In this document: positions 19,078-28,682 of the stretch, piece by piece
Numbering within the stretch: the first letter of the stretch is position 1
Layout: the number at the start of each line of letters is the position of its first letter
NCBI RefSeq assembly: GCF_026168555.1
Contig: NZ_CP092471.1
Location: forward strand, 630,501-694,500
Length of the DNA: 64,000 nucleotides
Source of the DNA: Qipengyuania spongiae
GTDB lineage: Bacteria > Pseudomonadota > Alphaproteobacteria > Sphingomonadales > Sphingomonadaceae
Direction: 5' to 3'
Program-made: the position numbers and the translations under genes
Notes under the pieces: generated by a model
What the model was told of the DNA's origin: nothing
Database searches by the model: none
The model's input: the letters and a program-made list of their open reading frames with translations, nothing else

Positions 19078-20352
19078 TTATTTCCCGATGCAAAAACGTC
19101 CGAACAATGCGTCGAGCATCTCCTCCGTCGACGCCTTGCCGAGCAGCCGATCAAACGCGACTCTGGCTTGTCGCAGCCCCTCTGCCTTAATGAGCAAATC
19201 GCTTTCACCCAGTGCCTGAAGCAATTCTTCGTGGGAATGCCCGATCAGGTCGCGCTGGCGTTGAGCTAGAGCGGCTTCTCCCGTCCTTGGAAGGAGTTTC
19301 CTCGATCGCTCGACCAAGTCCAACTCGAGGGATCGCAAACCCTCGCCGGTTACAGATGAAACCACATGATCGGCCGTGAGTTTGCAATCGTGCTCGAGGT
19401 CAGCTTTCGTCTGTATCTCCAGCGAACCATTCGGCCCTTGTCCCTCCGGCCCCAGCCACAGCACAATATCCGCCCGTTCGATTTGCGAGCGCGCACGCCC
19501 GATGCCCTCGCCCTCGATGGAATCGAACCCCTCATCGCGCAGACCGGCGGTGTCGATCAGCACGAAGGGTATCCCGGAAAAGGCGATCGGCCGCTCGATT
19601 GCGTCGCGCGTCGTGCCGGCTATGTTCGAGACGATCGCGGCCCCATCACGCAGCAGCGCGTTGAACAGGGACGATTTGCCGCTGTTCGGCGGTCCCGCAA
19701 GCACCACGCGAATGCCCTGTCGCAACCGTTCGGCGGGCGGTTTCGCCAGCGCTTCCTCGAGTTCGCCACAGAGCGCTGTCAGCCTCGATCCGAACGCTTC
19801 CGATAACCCGGACACGTCGTCTTCGTCGGAAAAATCCAGCGCTGCTTCGATCTCGGCGGAAAGTGCAAGAATGCGGTCCCGCCAGTCCTCGACCATCCGA
19901 CTGGTGCTACCGCCGAAAGCCGCTTGTGCGGCCAGCCGTTGCAATTCGGTCTCCGCGGCGAGAAGATCGGCCAGCCCTTCCGCCTCGGCAAGATCGATCC
20001 TTCCGTTCGCAAACGCTCGCCGGGTGAACTCGCCGGCCTCGGCGCGGCGCAGGCCTGGCATGTCTCCGAGTGCCCCCTCCATCGCGCGCACCACCGCCCG
20101 GCCGCCATGACAGTGAAGCTCGACGAGATCCTCGCCGGTCGCGGTGCGTTGACCTGGAAACCAGAGTACCAGGGCCTGATCGAGGACATTTCCGGCTCGG
20201 TCCCGCAGCCTTCGCAACGAAGGGGTCCGCGGTTCGGGCATCCGGCCGCACAACGCTTTCAGCGCCGCGCCCGCTCCCTCGCCGCTGACCCTCAGAACCG
20301 CGATTGCCGCGGGGGGTGCGCCGCTCGACAGGGCGAAGATCGTGTCGCCCAT
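19078..20352 (-). CDS. mnmE: tRNA modification GTPase MnmE (TrmE)
   Basis: A GTPase that works with MnmG on wobble uridines. It has 424 residues from ATG 20352 ([11 protein letters not shown]), the conserved start. It has the N-terminal THF-binding domain, a helical domain with inserted G domain ([27 protein letters not shown]) and the C-terminal FCIGK catalytic-cysteine motif. The frame extending upstream has no family similarity. It is separated from mnmG only by the parS-bearing gap of 58 bases. Confidence 0.97.
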   Translation of the reverse strand: MGDTIFALSSGAPPAAIAVLRVSGEGAGAALKALCGRMPEPRTPSLRRLRDRAGNVLDQALVLWFPGQRTATGEDLVELHCHGGRAVVRAMEGALGDMPGLRRAEAGEFTRRAFANGRIDLAEAEGLADLLAAETELQRLAAQAAFGGSTSRMVEDWRDRILALSAEIEAALDFSDEDDVSGLSEAFGSRLTALCGELEEALAKPPAERLRQGIRVVLAGPPNSGKSSLFNALLRDGAAIVSNIAGTTRDAIERPIAFSGIPFVLIDTAGLRDEGFDSIEGEGIGRARSQIERADIVLWLGPEGQGPNGSLEIQTKADLEHDCKLTADHVVSSVTGEGLRSLELDLVERSRKLLPRTGEAALAQRQRDLIGHSHEELLQALGESDLLIKAEGLRQARVAFDRLLGKASTEEMLDALFGRFCIGK

Positions 20353-20362
20353 GATCGTGCGA

Positions 20363-20632
20363 TTACTTCTCGTCGTTGTTCGTGCCGGCGGGTTTGGTCG
20401 AGGAACGGCTCGCCCCCGCCCCTTCCATAAAGCTCTGGAACAGCTTGAACCCCGCCTGCCCCATGGGTGCCAACTGGCGGGCATATTCCTGCAGCTTCTC
20501 GGTGTCGGAAACGCCGCTCATCGCCTTCGACATCATGTCGACATAGACGGCGTTGGCCTTGCCCACATCGGGCAGGCCCATGAAGCTGCGCGCCTCTTCC
20601 GGCGTGCAATCGATTTCGACATGGACCTTCAT
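20363..20632 (-). CDS. Small conserved protein (DUF6489-like)
   Basis: An 89-residue protein beginning MKVHVEIDCTPEEARSFMG, with a mid-region predicted as amphipathic helix (LAPMGQAGFKLFQSFMEG) and a hydrophilic tail. It resembles a small sphingomonad family annotated DUF6489; this is from memory and no function is known. It ends 10 bases before the mnmE start on the same strand and may be co-transcribed with it. Confidence 0.65.
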   Translation of the reverse strand: MKVHVEIDCTPEEARSFMGLPDVGKANAVYVDMMSKAMSGVSDTEKLQEYARQLAPMGQAGFKLFQSFMEGAGASRSSTKPAGTNNDEK

Positions 20633-20722
20633 GGCGTGTTCTCCGTTGAATGTGCGAAACCCTATCTGGGTTCGAACGCCGCGCGACGCAAGCGCACCGG
20701 TTTTTCAAGGGAAAGATACTGC

Positions 20723-21421
20723 ATGAGCGAGACCGTCCAGATCAACCGCCTTACGGGCGACGACCACTTCAAGGCCTATGTCGCCCGTCCGGCGGACGAG
20801 CCGAAAGCTGCGATCGTCGTCATTCAGGAGATTTTCGGCGTCAACGCGGGTATTCGCCGCAAATGCGACAAGCTGGCCGAGGCCGGTTATCTCGCAGTCG
20901 CGCCCGACCTCTTCTGGCCACTCGAACGCGGAGTCGAGCTCGACCCCGATGTCGAACCCGAATTTCAGCGCGCTCTCGAGCTGATGGGCAAGTTCGATCA
21001 GGACGAAGGGATCAGAGACATCGAGGCAACAATCAAGTGGGCGCGCGACGAGATCGGCGGCGGCAAGGTCGGCGCAGTCGGTTACTGCCTGGGTGGAAGG
21101 CTCGCCTACATGACCGCGGCACGCACCGACAGCGATGCGACGGTCGGCTATTACGCGGTCGGCGTAGACGAATTGCTGCGCGAGAAGGAGGCGATCGCCA
21201 ATCCCCTGATGCTGCACATTCCCACCGAGGACGGCTTCGTCGACAAGGAAACGCAGCAAAAAATGCATGAGGGGCTCGACCCGCATCCCAAGGTCACGCT
21301 GCATGATTACGAAGGCATGGACCACGGTTTCGCCACCGAATTCGGCAAGCGGCGGGACGAAGAAAACGCCGCGCTGGCTGACAAGCGAACGGCAGAATTC
21401 TTTACCGAGCATCTGCTATGA
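20723..21421 (+). CDS. Dienelactone hydrolase family protein
   Basis: A cytosolic alpha/beta hydrolase of 232 residues. The ATG at 20723 is preceded by AAGGGAAAG. The nucleophile is the cysteine in GAVGYCLGGRLA, and the triad is completed by Asp (PTEDGFVD) and His (GMDHGFATEFG), the Cys-His-Asp set of dienelactone hydrolases. The physiological ester or lactone is unknown. The stop overlaps the next gene (ATGA at 21418), giving a hydrolase / FMN-protein / NTF2-like transcript. Confidence 0.92.
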   Translation: MSETVQINRLTGDDHFKAYVARPADEPKAAIVVIQEIFGVNAGIRRKCDKLAEAGYLAVAPDLFWPLERGVELDPDVEPEFQRALELMGKFDQDEGIRDIEATIKWARDEIGGGKVGAVGYCLGGRLAYMTAARTDSDATVGYYAVGVDELLREKEAIANPLMLHIPTEDGFVDKETQQKMHEGLDPHPKVTLHDYEGMDHGFATEFGKRRDEENAALADKRTAEFFTEHLL

Positions 21422-23049
21422 CCGAGAACCGCGCACATTTGCGCGCGTCCTCGGAACTCTTCATGCGCTACGGCGCGGTGCTGGTCGTCGTGCTGCTCAC
21501 CGTGCTGTTCGCGAGCCAGCCATGGCTGCACTGGGGCTTGGCGATCACCATCCCCCTGCTCCTGCTGGCGGCTTACGACGCTTTCCAGCGCGAACATACG
21601 CTATGGCGAAACTATCCGCTGATCGCCCATGTCCGCTGGATCGCCGAGGACCTGCGCCCCTTCGCGCAGGCCTATTTCGTGGAAGGCGATCTGGAAGGCC
21701 GTCCGTTCAATCATGATGAGCGCGCACTGGTCTATGCCCGTTCCAAGGGACAGCTCGATGCACATCCCTTCGGCACCGAGCTCGACGTCTATTCCGAGGA
21801 ATATGAATGGCTCGCCCATTCCATGGTGCCGAACGAGAAGGCTCCGACCGAGTGGCGGGTGGAGGTCGGCAGCAATCAGTGCCCCCGCCCCTATTCGGCG
21901 GCCCTGCTGAACATCTCGGCGATGAGCTTCGGTTCGCTCTCGGCCAATGCAATCATGGCGCTCAACAAGGGCGCGGCGGCGGGCAATTTCTACCACGACA
22001 CCGGCGAAGGTGGCCTGTCGCGCTACCACCGCTCGCATGGCGGCGACCTCGTCTGGGAAATCGGCAGCGGCTATTTCGGGTGCCGGACCGAAGACGGCCG
22101 CTTCGATCCGGTCAAATTCGCCGACACTGCGCAGATCGATCAGGTCAAGATGGTGGAGATCAAACTCAGCCAGGGGGCGAAGCCCGGCCATGGCGGCGTG
22201 CTTCCGGGACCCAAGGTGACCGAGGAGATCGCCGAAACGCGCGGCGTGCCGGTGGGCAGGGATGTCATCTCCCCCGCCGCGCATTCGGCCTTCTCGACAC
22301 CGATCGAGTTGCTCGAATGGGCGGCGAAGCTGCGCGACCTCTCCGGCGGCAAGCCCGTCGGCGCGAAATTGTGTGTGGGCAAGCCGCACGAAGTCTTCGC
22401 CGTCGTCAAAGCGATGCGCGAAACCGGCATCCTCCTCGATTATATCGTGGTCGACGGCGCAGAAGGCGGCACCGGAGCCGCGCCGGTCGAGTTCTCCAAC
22501 CGCGTCGGCATGCCGCTGCGCGAAGGCCTGATCCTGGTCCGCAACGCACTGGTCGGCGCCAATCTCAAGGACCAGATCAAGATCGCGGCGGCAGGAAAGG
22601 TCCATTCGGGCGCCGGGATGGCGTTCAATTTCGGACTGGGCGCGGATTGGTGCAATGCGGGCCGTGCCTTCATGTTCGCGCTCGGCTGCGTGCAGTCGAT
22701 GCGCTGCCACACCGACCACTGCCCCACCGGAGTCGCCACACAGGACGCCACGCGCCAGCGCGGTCTGGTGGTGATGGACAAGGCCGAAAGGGTGGCGCGT
22801 TTCCAGCGCCACACGCTTCATGCCCTGCGCGAAATGGTTGTGGCGATGGGCCTCGAGAATCCTTGGGATATCGCACCCTGCCACATTTCCGAACGCCTGG
22901 ACCCGGCGCGCGCCGACAGCATCGATACGATCTATCGCTTCCTCGAGACCGGCCAGCTGCTCGACGACCCCGGCTCCACTCAATACGCCCGTTTCTGGAA
23001 CGCCGCCCAGGCGCACACCTTCGGCGAGGCGACATGTCGGCAGAGCTAG
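21418..23049 (+). CDS. Membrane-anchored FMN-binding glutamate-synthase-like protein
   Basis: A 543-residue protein with two N-terminal membrane segments (about 17-32 and 37-52) and a large domain homologous to the FMN/Fe-S synthase domain of glutamate synthase (LLNISAMSFGSLSANAI, KPGHGGVLPGPKV, VVDGAEGGTGAAP, CHTDHCPTGVATQD). Stand-alone proteins of this kind lack the glutaminase domain and are of uncertain function, possibly amine or redox chemistry at the membrane. It overlaps the preceding hydrolase and the following NTF2-like gene. Confidence 0.88.
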   Translation: MTENRAHLRASSELFMRYGAVLVVVLLTVLFASQPWLHWGLAITIPLLLLAAYDAFQREHTLWRNYPLIAHVRWIAEDLRPFAQAYFVEGDLEGRPFNHDERALVYARSKGQLDAHPFGTELDVYSEEYEWLAHSMVPNEKAPTEWRVEVGSNQCPRPYSAALLNISAMSFGSLSANAIMALNKGAAAGNFYHDTGEGGLSRYHRSHGGDLVWEIGSGYFGCRTEDGRFDPVKFADTAQIDQVKMVEIKLSQGAKPGHGGVLPGPKVTEEIAETRGVPVGRDVISPAAHSAFSTPIELLEWAAKLRDLSGGKPVGAKLCVGKPHEVFAVVKAMRETGILLDYIVVDGAEGGTGAAPVEFSNRVGMPLREGLILVRNALVGANLKDQIKIAAAGKVHSGAGMAFNFGLGADWCNAGRAFMFALGCVQSMRCHTDHCPTGVATQDATRQRGLVVMDKAERVARFQRHTLHALREMVVAMGLENPWDIAPCHISERLDPARADSIDTIYRFLETGQLLDDPGSTQYARFWNAAQAHTFGEATCRQS

Positions 23050-23432
23050 GACTGAAAAATTGGCATACGGTGCTCGCAGGCGGCAGCCAGCCGGCGGAAA
23101 TCGCCGCGTTGTTGCACGAGGATGCGGTGTTCCATTCGCCCGTGGTGCATACGCCTCAGCGCGGGCGGAAGACCGTCACCGCCTATCTCGCCGCTGCCGG
23201 GCAAACTCTCGGCAATCCCCATTTTCGCTATGTCCGCGAATTTCACGACGGCGAGAACGCCCTGCTGGAATTCGAGACCGAGATCGACACGATCCGAATC
23301 AACGGGGTCGATCTCATCCGCTTCGATGCGGATAGCGCGATCGTGGACTTCAAAGTGATGATCCGGCCGCTGAAGGCCGTGAACAAGGTTTGGGAGGTGA
23401 TGGCAGCGCAATTGCAGCGCGCCGCTGGTTGA
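23034..23432 (+). CDS. NTF2-like / SnoaL-fold protein
   Basis: A 132-residue single-domain protein with the cone-shaped NTF2/SnoaL pattern (EIAALLHEDAVFHSP, GRKTVTAYLAAAG, FRYVREFHDGENALLEFE). Such proteins are ligand-binding folds or small isomerases/hydrolases; the substrate is unknown. Its ATG lies 16 bases inside the end of the FMN-protein gene, so translation is likely coupled. It converges on the BLUF gene. Confidence 0.8.
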   Translation: MSAELGLKNWHTVLAGGSQPAEIAALLHEDAVFHSPVVHTPQRGRKTVTAYLAAAGQTLGNPHFRYVREFHDGENALLEFETEIDTIRINGVDLIRFDADSAIVDFKVMIRPLKAVNKVWEVMAAQLQRAAG

Positions 23433-23440
23433 CAGACGGT

Positions 23441-23830
23441 TCAGGCCGCTCGGCGACGCGTCCCGAAACGGTCGATTTCGGCCATCATCCCCACCGGCAG
23501 GCGTGCGGTGCGGATCGTGTCGAGTTCCTGTTCGGCCGTGGCGCCCGCGCGGCGCATCGCCCAGCGTGGGAAGAGCCGCTGTTCTGATTCCGCACGGTGC
23601 AGGACGCGGACCGAGTGATGGCGCCGGTCATGGTTCAGGACATCGAGCAGGCCGTCGAGCGCTTCCTGCGGCCCCTCGACATATTGCAGAAACTGGCTGC
23701 CATCGAAGATCAGGAAGCCCGTGACATCGCGAGCCGGATTCCGGCGCGAGGAATCCTCGACGATCTTGAACACGTCCGCACTGTCCAGCCCCTCGGCGGC
23801 GGTGCTGGCATAAAGAAGGCTGGCAATCAT
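23441..23830 (-). CDS. BLUF-domain blue-light sensor protein
   Basis: A 129-residue single-domain flavin photoreceptor. The photocycle residues align with AppA by spacing: Y7, N31 and Q49 (AppA Y21, N45, Q63), plus W90 and M92 (W104, M106), within LLYASTA, RRNPARDVTG, DGSQFLQYVEG and FPRWAMR. A short C-terminal helical extension is the only candidate output. There is no attached EAL or cyclase domain, so it probably signals through a protein partner. It lies just downstream of rho on the same strand, 118 bases apart. Confidence 0.93.
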   Translation of the reverse strand: MIASLLYASTAAEGLDSADVFKIVEDSSRRNPARDVTGFLIFDGSQFLQYVEGPQEALDGLLDVLNHDRRHHSVRVLHRAESEQRLFPRWAMRRAGATAEQELDTIRTARLPVGMMAEIDRFGTRRRAA

Positions 23831-23948
23831 CGCGGCTTCACTCCGATACCTGAATGCACCGGAATGAAGCCGAGATATGACGATCCGATTAACTCGAGAA
23901 GATCAAGCGCTCGAGAACGAAAAATTTCCGGCGCCGCCCCCTCCTCGC

Positions 23949-25214
23949 CTACTGGTTCATCGTCGCGAAGAAGTCCTCGTTGGTCTTGGAATCCTTCATC
24001 TTGTCGAGCAGGAATTCCATCGCGTCGATCGTGCCCATCTGCATCAGGATGCGGCGCAACACCCACATCTTCGACAGCTTGTCCTTCTCGACCAGCAGCT
24101 CTTCCTTGCGGGTGCCGGACTTGCCCACGTCGAGCGCGGGGAAGATGCGCTTGTCGGCCACCTTGCGGTCGAGCACGATTTCGGAGTTGCCGGTGCCCTT
24201 GAACTCCTCGAAGATCACTTCGTCCATCCGGCTGCCGGTGTCGATCAGCGCGGTGGCGATGATGGAGAGCGATCCGCCCTCTTCGATATTGCGCGCCGCG
24301 CCGAAAAAGCGCTTGGGGCGCTGCAACGCGTTGGCATCCACACCGCCGGTCAGCACTTTGCCGGAACTCGGCACCACGGTGTTGTAGGCACGGCCCAGAC
24401 GCGTGATTGAATCGAGCAGGATCACGACGTCTTTCTTGTGCTCGACCAATCGCTTGGCCTTCTCGATCACCATCTCGGCAACCTGGACGTGGCGGTTGGC
24501 CGGCTCGTCGAAGGTCGAGGAGATAACCTCGCCCTTCACGCTGCGCTGCATGTCGGTGACTTCCTCGGGCCGCTCGTCGACCAGCAGGACCAGCAGGAAC
24601 ACTTCGGGATGGTTGTCGGTGATCGCCTTGGCGATGTTCTGCAGCAGCACGGTCTTGCCGGTGCGCGGCGGCGCGACGATCAGCGCGCGCTGGCCCTTGC
24701 CCTGGGGGCTGATGATGTCGATCACCCGCGCGCTCTTGTCCTTCTCGGTCGGATCGAGCGTGTCGAGCGACAGCTTCTCTTCCGGATAGAGCGGGGTCAG
24801 ATTGTCGAAATTGGTGCGATGGCGAACCTGATCGGGATCGTCGTAATTGACCTTGTCGAGATTGGTCAGGGCGAAATAGCGCTCGCCCTCGCGCGGGGCG
24901 CGAATCTCGCCCTCGACCGTGTCGCCGGTGCGCAGGCCCCATTTGCGGATCTGGTTGGGCGAAACATAGATATCGTCCGGCCCGGCCAGATAGTTCGCTT
25001 CGGGGCTGCGAAGGAAGCCGAACCCGTCGGACAGCACTTCGATCGTGCCGATGCCGCAGATCTTCTCCTCGTACTCCTCGTCCTCGGCCAGTTCGCGCAG
25101 GATGCAGAACATGAGGTCCTGCCGCCGCATCGTGCTCGCGCCCTCGACGCCGAGTTCCTCGGCCATCGACACCAGGTCGGCGGGCGCTTTGTCTTTCAAG
25201 TCCTTGAGGTGCAT
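23949..25214 (-). CDS. rho: Transcription termination factor Rho
   Basis: A hexameric RNA-dependent ATPase that ends transcription. It has 421 residues from ATG 25214 ([15 protein letters not shown]), the conserved N-terminus. It has the OB-fold RNA-binding domain ([22 protein letters not shown]), Walker [15 protein letters not shown], Walker [17 protein letters not shown] and the Q-loop. It sits between hemJ and the BLUF gene, in the conserved alphaproteobacterial hemE-hemJ-rho neighbourhood. Confidence 0.98.
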   Translation of the reverse strand: MHLKDLKDKAPADLVSMAEELGVEGASTMRRQDLMFCILRELAEDEEYEEKICGIGTIEVLSDGFGFLRSPEANYLAGPDDIYVSPNQIRKWGLRTGDTVEGEIRAPREGERYFALTNLDKVNYDDPDQVRHRTNFDNLTPLYPEEKLSLDTLDPTEKDKSARVIDIISPQGKGQRALIVAPPRTGKTVLLQNIAKAITDNHPEVFLLVLLVDERPEEVTDMQRSVKGEVISSTFDEPANRHVQVAEMVIEKAKRLVEHKKDVVILLDSITRLGRAYNTVVPSSGKVLTGGVDANALQRPKRFFGAARNIEEGGSLSIIATALIDTGSRMDEVIFEEFKGTGNSEIVLDRKVADKRIFPALDVGKSGTRKEELLVEKDKLSKMWVLRRILMQMGTIDAMEFLLDKMKDSKTNEDFFATMNQ

Positions 25215-25342
25215 CTGTCTTCTCGAATTCGGAGTGGTAATGGCCGGCGGGTCTGTGAGTCTGAAAGGACGCACGGCGTGCTTGGGGAAAGCGGACCCGG
25301 CTCTGATAGGAAGGAAGGAGCCTCTGGCCGGTCGGTGGATCG

Positions 25343-25371
25343 GAGATAAAATCGCCGCTCGAAAGCGTCAA
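25343..25371 (-). promoter_or_regulatory. Putative sigma-70-type promoter for rho
   Basis: On the minus strand TTGACG (25366-25371) and TATCTC (25343-25348) are separated by exactly 17 bases. This would leave a leader of about 120 bases before the rho ATG, consistent with the long rho leaders seen in other bacteria. Confidence 0.55.
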
Positions 25372-25404
25372 TCGCTAAATGGGTCGAGCGGCTTCGGAAC
25401 AGCC

Positions 25405-25848
25405 TCAGAACGGCTTGACCACGACCAGCACAACGATCAGCGCCAGCAAAATCGCCGGAATCTCGCCGAAGAGCCGCAGCTGCTTCTCGCTGAGCGGGCG
25501 TTCGCCGGCCAGCATCTTCTTCGCCTGCGCAACCATATAGCCGTGATAGCCGGTCAGCAACAGCACGAGCAGCAGCTTGGCGTGGAGCCACCCTTGGGAG
25601 AATGCCCCGATGGTCCAGGCAAGCAACAGGCCGAGCATCCACACCACGATCAGGCTGGGCGTCAGGATGATCCGCCGCAACTTGCCGATCCGGTCGGCCC
25701 AGATCGCCTGTTCGGGCGTCTCGGCCCCATAGCCATGCATGTACAGCATCTGGCGCGGCAGGATGAACAGGCCCGCCATCCAGAACACCATGAAGATGAT
25801 GTGCCCGGCCTTGAGCCAGAAATAGGTCATCGAGAGCACGTCCTGCAT
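25405..25848 (-). CDS. hemJ: Protoporphyrinogen IX oxidase HemJ
   Basis: A membrane protein of 147 residues, four predicted helices, of the HemJ/CopD-like family that oxidises protoporphyrinogen IX to protoporphyrin IX. The essential histidine and lysine of HemJ are present (H16 in KAGHIIFMVFWMAG, K91 in WLHAKLLLVLLLTGYHGY). The immediate upstream gene is hemE, so two heme steps are encoded together. A second in-frame ATG six codons in is an alternative start. Confidence 0.9.
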   Translation of the reverse strand: MQDVLSMTYFWLKAGHIIFMVFWMAGLFILPRQMLYMHGYGAETPEQAIWADRIGKLRRIILTPSLIVVWMLGLLLAWTIGAFSQGWLHAKLLLVLLLTGYHGYMVAQAKKMLAGERPLSEKQLRLFGEIPAILLALIVVLVVVKPF

Positions 25849-25881
25849 CGTGAGAGGATGTAGGCAGCGATCACGCCCGCG

Positions 25882-26907
25882 TCACCCCTCGAATGAACGC
25901 ACTGTCGCGATCAGACGCTCGACATGCGCGATCGGAGTGCGACGGTCGATACCGTGGCCGAGATTGAAGACATGCGGTCGGTCGGCGAAGGCGTCGAGAA
26001 TGATTCCCACGCGCGCCTCGAGTTCCGCCGAGCCGGCGAGCAACAGCAGGGGGTCGAGATTGCCCTGCACCGGCATATCGGCGGGCAATTCGCGCGCGAC
26101 CCAGTGCGGATCGAGCGTCTCGTCGACACCGATGGCCTGCACGCCAGTCTCGCGCGCATAGGCAGGAAGCTTTTCGCCTGCGCCCTTGGGAAAGCCGATC
26201 ACCGGCGTTTCGGGATGACGCTGACGAAGGGCGGCGACAATCCGGGCGTTGGGAGCGATCACCCAGCGTTCGAACTGGTCGGGCGCGAGGCTGCCGGCCC
26301 AGCTGTCGAACAGCTGCACCGCTTCGGCCCCGGCCGCGATCTGGCCGGAGAGGTATTCGATCGTCTCATCCGCAATGGCTCCGATCAGCGCCTCGAGCTT
26401 TCCGGGATCGCGATAGGCCATCGCCCGGGCATCGTGCTGGTCGCGGCTGCCCTCGCCTGCAATCATGTAGGTCGCGACCGTCCACGGCGATCCGGCAAAG
26501 CCCAGCATGGTGGTCTGCCCGCCCAGGCGTTCGCAGCACAGACGCACGGTCCGGTAGATCGGCTCGTAGCGCGAGCGGTCGGGTAGGAGGTCGCGCAATT
26601 CGGCCTGCACCAGCGGGGGGGAGAGCTTCGGCCCCTCGCCCGCCAGGAATTCGAGATGCTGGCCCATCGCATGCGGCACGATCAGGATGTCGGAGAACAG
26701 GATTGCCCCATCGAAACCGAAGCGATCGATCGGCTGAAGAGTCACCTCGCAAGCCGCCTCGCTATCGTAGGCCAGCTCGAGGAAACCGCCCTTCTGGCCC
26801 CTCAATTCGCGATATTCGGGCAGGTATCGTCCGGCCTGGCGCATCAGCCACATGGGCGTGGTTCGCGCGCGCTTGCCGTTCAACGTATCGAGCAGGGGGC
26901 CGGGCAT
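25882..26907 (-). CDS. hemE: Uroporphyrinogen decarboxylase
   Basis: Converts uroporphyrinogen III to coproporphyrinogen III. About 341 residues from ATG 26907; a TTG at 26922 adds five residues and cannot be excluded because neither start has a strong ribosome-binding site. Landmarks are the substrate-binding MRQAGRYLPEYR and the catalytic-Asp region FGFDGAILFSDILIVPHAMG, then GFAGSPWTVATYMI and FNLGHGI. Together with the following ppsR-type gene it brackets the predicted replication origin, as in Caulobacter. Confidence 0.96.
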   Translation of the reverse strand: MPGPLLDTLNGKRARTTPMWLMRQAGRYLPEYRELRGQKGGFLELAYDSEAACEVTLQPIDRFGFDGAILFSDILIVPHAMGQHLEFLAGEGPKLSPPLVQAELRDLLPDRSRYEPIYRTVRLCCERLGGQTTMLGFAGSPWTVATYMIAGEGSRDQHDARAMAYRDPGKLEALIGAIADETIEYLSGQIAAGAEAVQLFDSWAGSLAPDQFERWVIAPNARIVAALRQRHPETPVIGFPKGAGEKLPAYARETGVQAIGVDETLDPHWVARELPADMPVQGNLDPLLLLAGSAELEARVGIILDAFADRPHVFNLGHGIDRRTPIAHVERLIATVRSFEG

Positions 26908-27234
26908 CGGGTACGGGTCCAATCCAAATAATAATTATATTTAAAAGAGATGATGGAGTCTGTTGGCCCTGTGGAAAGCGGGGATTGCGCCGCACTGCCC
27001 GATTTCTCCCGCTTTGAACAGGGGCGCGGACGGTTGCGAATCGTGTGCGAGCTTGAGTCGAGTCGAACTTATCCATGCTATCCCCAGCCTGTCGATTTCG
27101 CGCCCTTCATGTCCACAAGCCTGCTCGGACAATGGCCGATAGCGGGGGTGGAATCCTTGCCCGAACTTGTCGCCAGGATTGTCCCGTGGTTTATGCAGGG
27201 TGCTTTCCACAGGCCCGCCGGAGCGCTCGATCAC
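26908..27234. other. Predicted chromosomal replication origin (oriC)
   Basis: A 327-base intergenic region between hemE and the RP001-type gene, the same gene pair that flanks Cori in Caulobacter. It contains an AT-only stretch at 26927-26945 (DUE-like), two identical DnaA-box-like 9-mers CTTTCCACA in opposite orientation (26970-26978 minus, 27203-27211 plus), further near-boxes TTATCCATG (27069-27077), CTATCCCCA (27078-27086) and ATGTCCACA (27109-27117), and five GANTC sites (26956, 27038, 27055, 27060, 27151). Also holds the promoters of both flanking genes. No coding sequence is evident here. Confidence 0.82.
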
Positions 27235-28086
27235 GTGAACCGCATTCATCTGCACCTCGTTTCGGATTCCACCGGAGAGACGCTGGAGATGATCGGCAAG
27301 GCGGCGCTGGCGCAGTTCGAAAACGCCGACGTGGTGCGCCATTTCTGGCCCATGGTCCGCAGCCGCCAGCACCTCCAGCGCATCATGCCCGAACTGGAAG
27401 CCAATCCCGGCCTCGTCCTCTACACGCTGGTGAACGAGGAGACGCGGCTGCGGCTGGAGGAATGCTGTCGCCAGCTCGACCTTCCGGCCGTCCCCGTGCT
27501 CGACCGGGTGACCGAGGCGCTGGAGGCAGCGCTGGGGCAGGAGGCGCATGGCCGCCCCGGTCGCCAGCACGTCATGGATCAGGCCTATTTCGACCGGGTC
27601 GACGCGATCCAGTTCACCATCGCGCATGACGACGGGATCGGCTGGGAGAACTGGGAGGAGGCTGACATCCTCCTTGCCGGCGTGTCGCGCAGCTCGAAGA
27701 CGCCGACCAGCATCTATCTCGCCAATCGCGGCTACAAGGTCGCCAACATCCCGCTGGTGGTCGAGAGCCCTCCGCCCGACAAGCTGTTCGAGTTGAGGCA
27801 TCCTCTGGTCGTCGGCCTGACGAGCGCGCCCGAGCGGCTGGTGCAGATCCGGCGCAACCGGCTGCTGAGCCTCAACGAGAACGCGCAGACTGATTATTCC
27901 GACGGTGAGCGGGTGAAGACGGAAATCGCCTTCGCGCGGCGCATGTTCGCCGACAATGGCTGGCCGGTGATCGACGTCACCCGCCGATCGATCGAGGAGA
28001 CGGCGGCCGCGGTGATCAAGCTGCTTGGCGAGCGGCGGCGCGGGCTGCCGGACCAGCACGGTTTCGAAGGGGTCAAGGCAATATGA
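27235..28086 (+). CDS. ppsR: Pyruvate, phosphate dikinase regulatory-type kinase/phosphorylase (RP001-like, DUF299)
   Basis: A bifunctional serine/threonine kinase-phosphorylase family that controls PPDK or PEP synthase. It has 283 residues from the GTG at 27235, chosen because the family opening [19 protein letters not shown] starts there; the open frame extending upstream runs through the origin region and is not conserved-looking. The P-loop-like [21 protein letters not shown] is present. It overlaps maf by 4 bases and begins the ppsR-maf-aroE-coaE chain. Confidence 0.93.
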   Translation: MNRIHLHLVSDSTGETLEMIGKAALAQFENADVVRHFWPMVRSRQHLQRIMPELEANPGLVLYTLVNEETRLRLEECCRQLDLPAVPVLDRVTEALEAALGQEAHGRPGRQHVMDQAYFDRVDAIQFTIAHDDGIGWENWEEADILLAGVSRSSKTPTSIYLANRGYKVANIPLVVESPPPDKLFELRHPLVVGLTSAPERLVQIRRNRLLSLNENAQTDYSDGERVKTEIAFARRMFADNGWPVIDVTRRSIEETAAAVIKLLGERRRGLPDQHGFEGVKAI

Positions 28087-28682
28087 GCGGGTCGTTCAGC
28101 CGCGAGGCCATCGTGCTCGCTTCGGGCAGCGCCTCGCGCAGAACCATGCTGGAAGCGGCGGGCATCGCTTTCGAGGCACGCTCGCCCGAGATCGACGAGC
28201 GCGCGCTCGAGGCCGAGATGAAAGGCGCCGAGCCGGCCGAGATCGCACAGGCGCTGGCTGCGGCAAAGGCAGCGGCGTTGCGGGCAGATGGCCTCGTTCT
28301 CGGCAGCGACTCCCTTGTCGAGGTCGAGGGGCGGCGTTTCGACAAGCCGGCGACGCGCGAAGAGGCGGCCGATCATCTGCGCTTTTTCTCCGGCAAGGTA
28401 ATGACACTCCACAGTGCCGCCGCTCTCGCCCGCGATGGCCGCATCGTCTGGATCGGATCCGATTTCGCGCGCCTGATCGTGCGCGATTTGAGCGAGGATT
28501 TCATCGCCGCTTATCTCGATGCGGAATGGCCGGCCGTTTCGCACTGCGTCGGCGTGTTCCGCATCGAGGGGCCTGGGCCGCAGTTGTTCGAAAGCATCAT
28601 TGGCGATCAGTTCACCGTGCTCGGAATGCCGCTGCTGCAAGTGCTTGCGGCTTTGCGTGAGGAAGGCGTGCTGCTGGCATGA
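28083..28682 (+). CDS. maf: Maf-like nucleotide pyrophosphatase
   Basis: A house-cleaning nucleoside triphosphate pyrophosphatase of 199 residues. The Maf signature [19 protein letters not shown] opens the protein, followed by [19 protein letters not shown] and [11 protein letters not shown]. Overlaps both neighbours by ATGA, consistent with one transcript leading away from the predicted origin. Substrate class (dTTP/UTP versus modified CTP type) was not resolved. Confidence 0.94.
   Translation: MSGSFSREAIVLASGSASRRTMLEAAGIAFEARSPEIDERALEAEMKGAEPAEIAQALAAAKAAALRADGLVLGSDSLVEVEGRRFDKPATREEAADHLRFFSGKVMTLHSAAALARDGRIVWIGSDFARLIVRDLSEDFIAAYLDAEWPAVSHCVGVFRIEGPGPQLFESIIGDQFTVLGMPLLQVLAALREEGVLLA

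Noticed and set aside
26950..27234. Upstream in-frame extension of the ppsR-type gene through the origin region
   Set aside because: It adds 95 residues with no family similarity. The conserved N-terminus begins at the GTG at 27235.
27229..27244. Possible fourth parS (CACGTG core) at the ppsR start
   Set aside because: Only about 11 of 16 positions match the parS consensus. CACGTG is too short to count alone.
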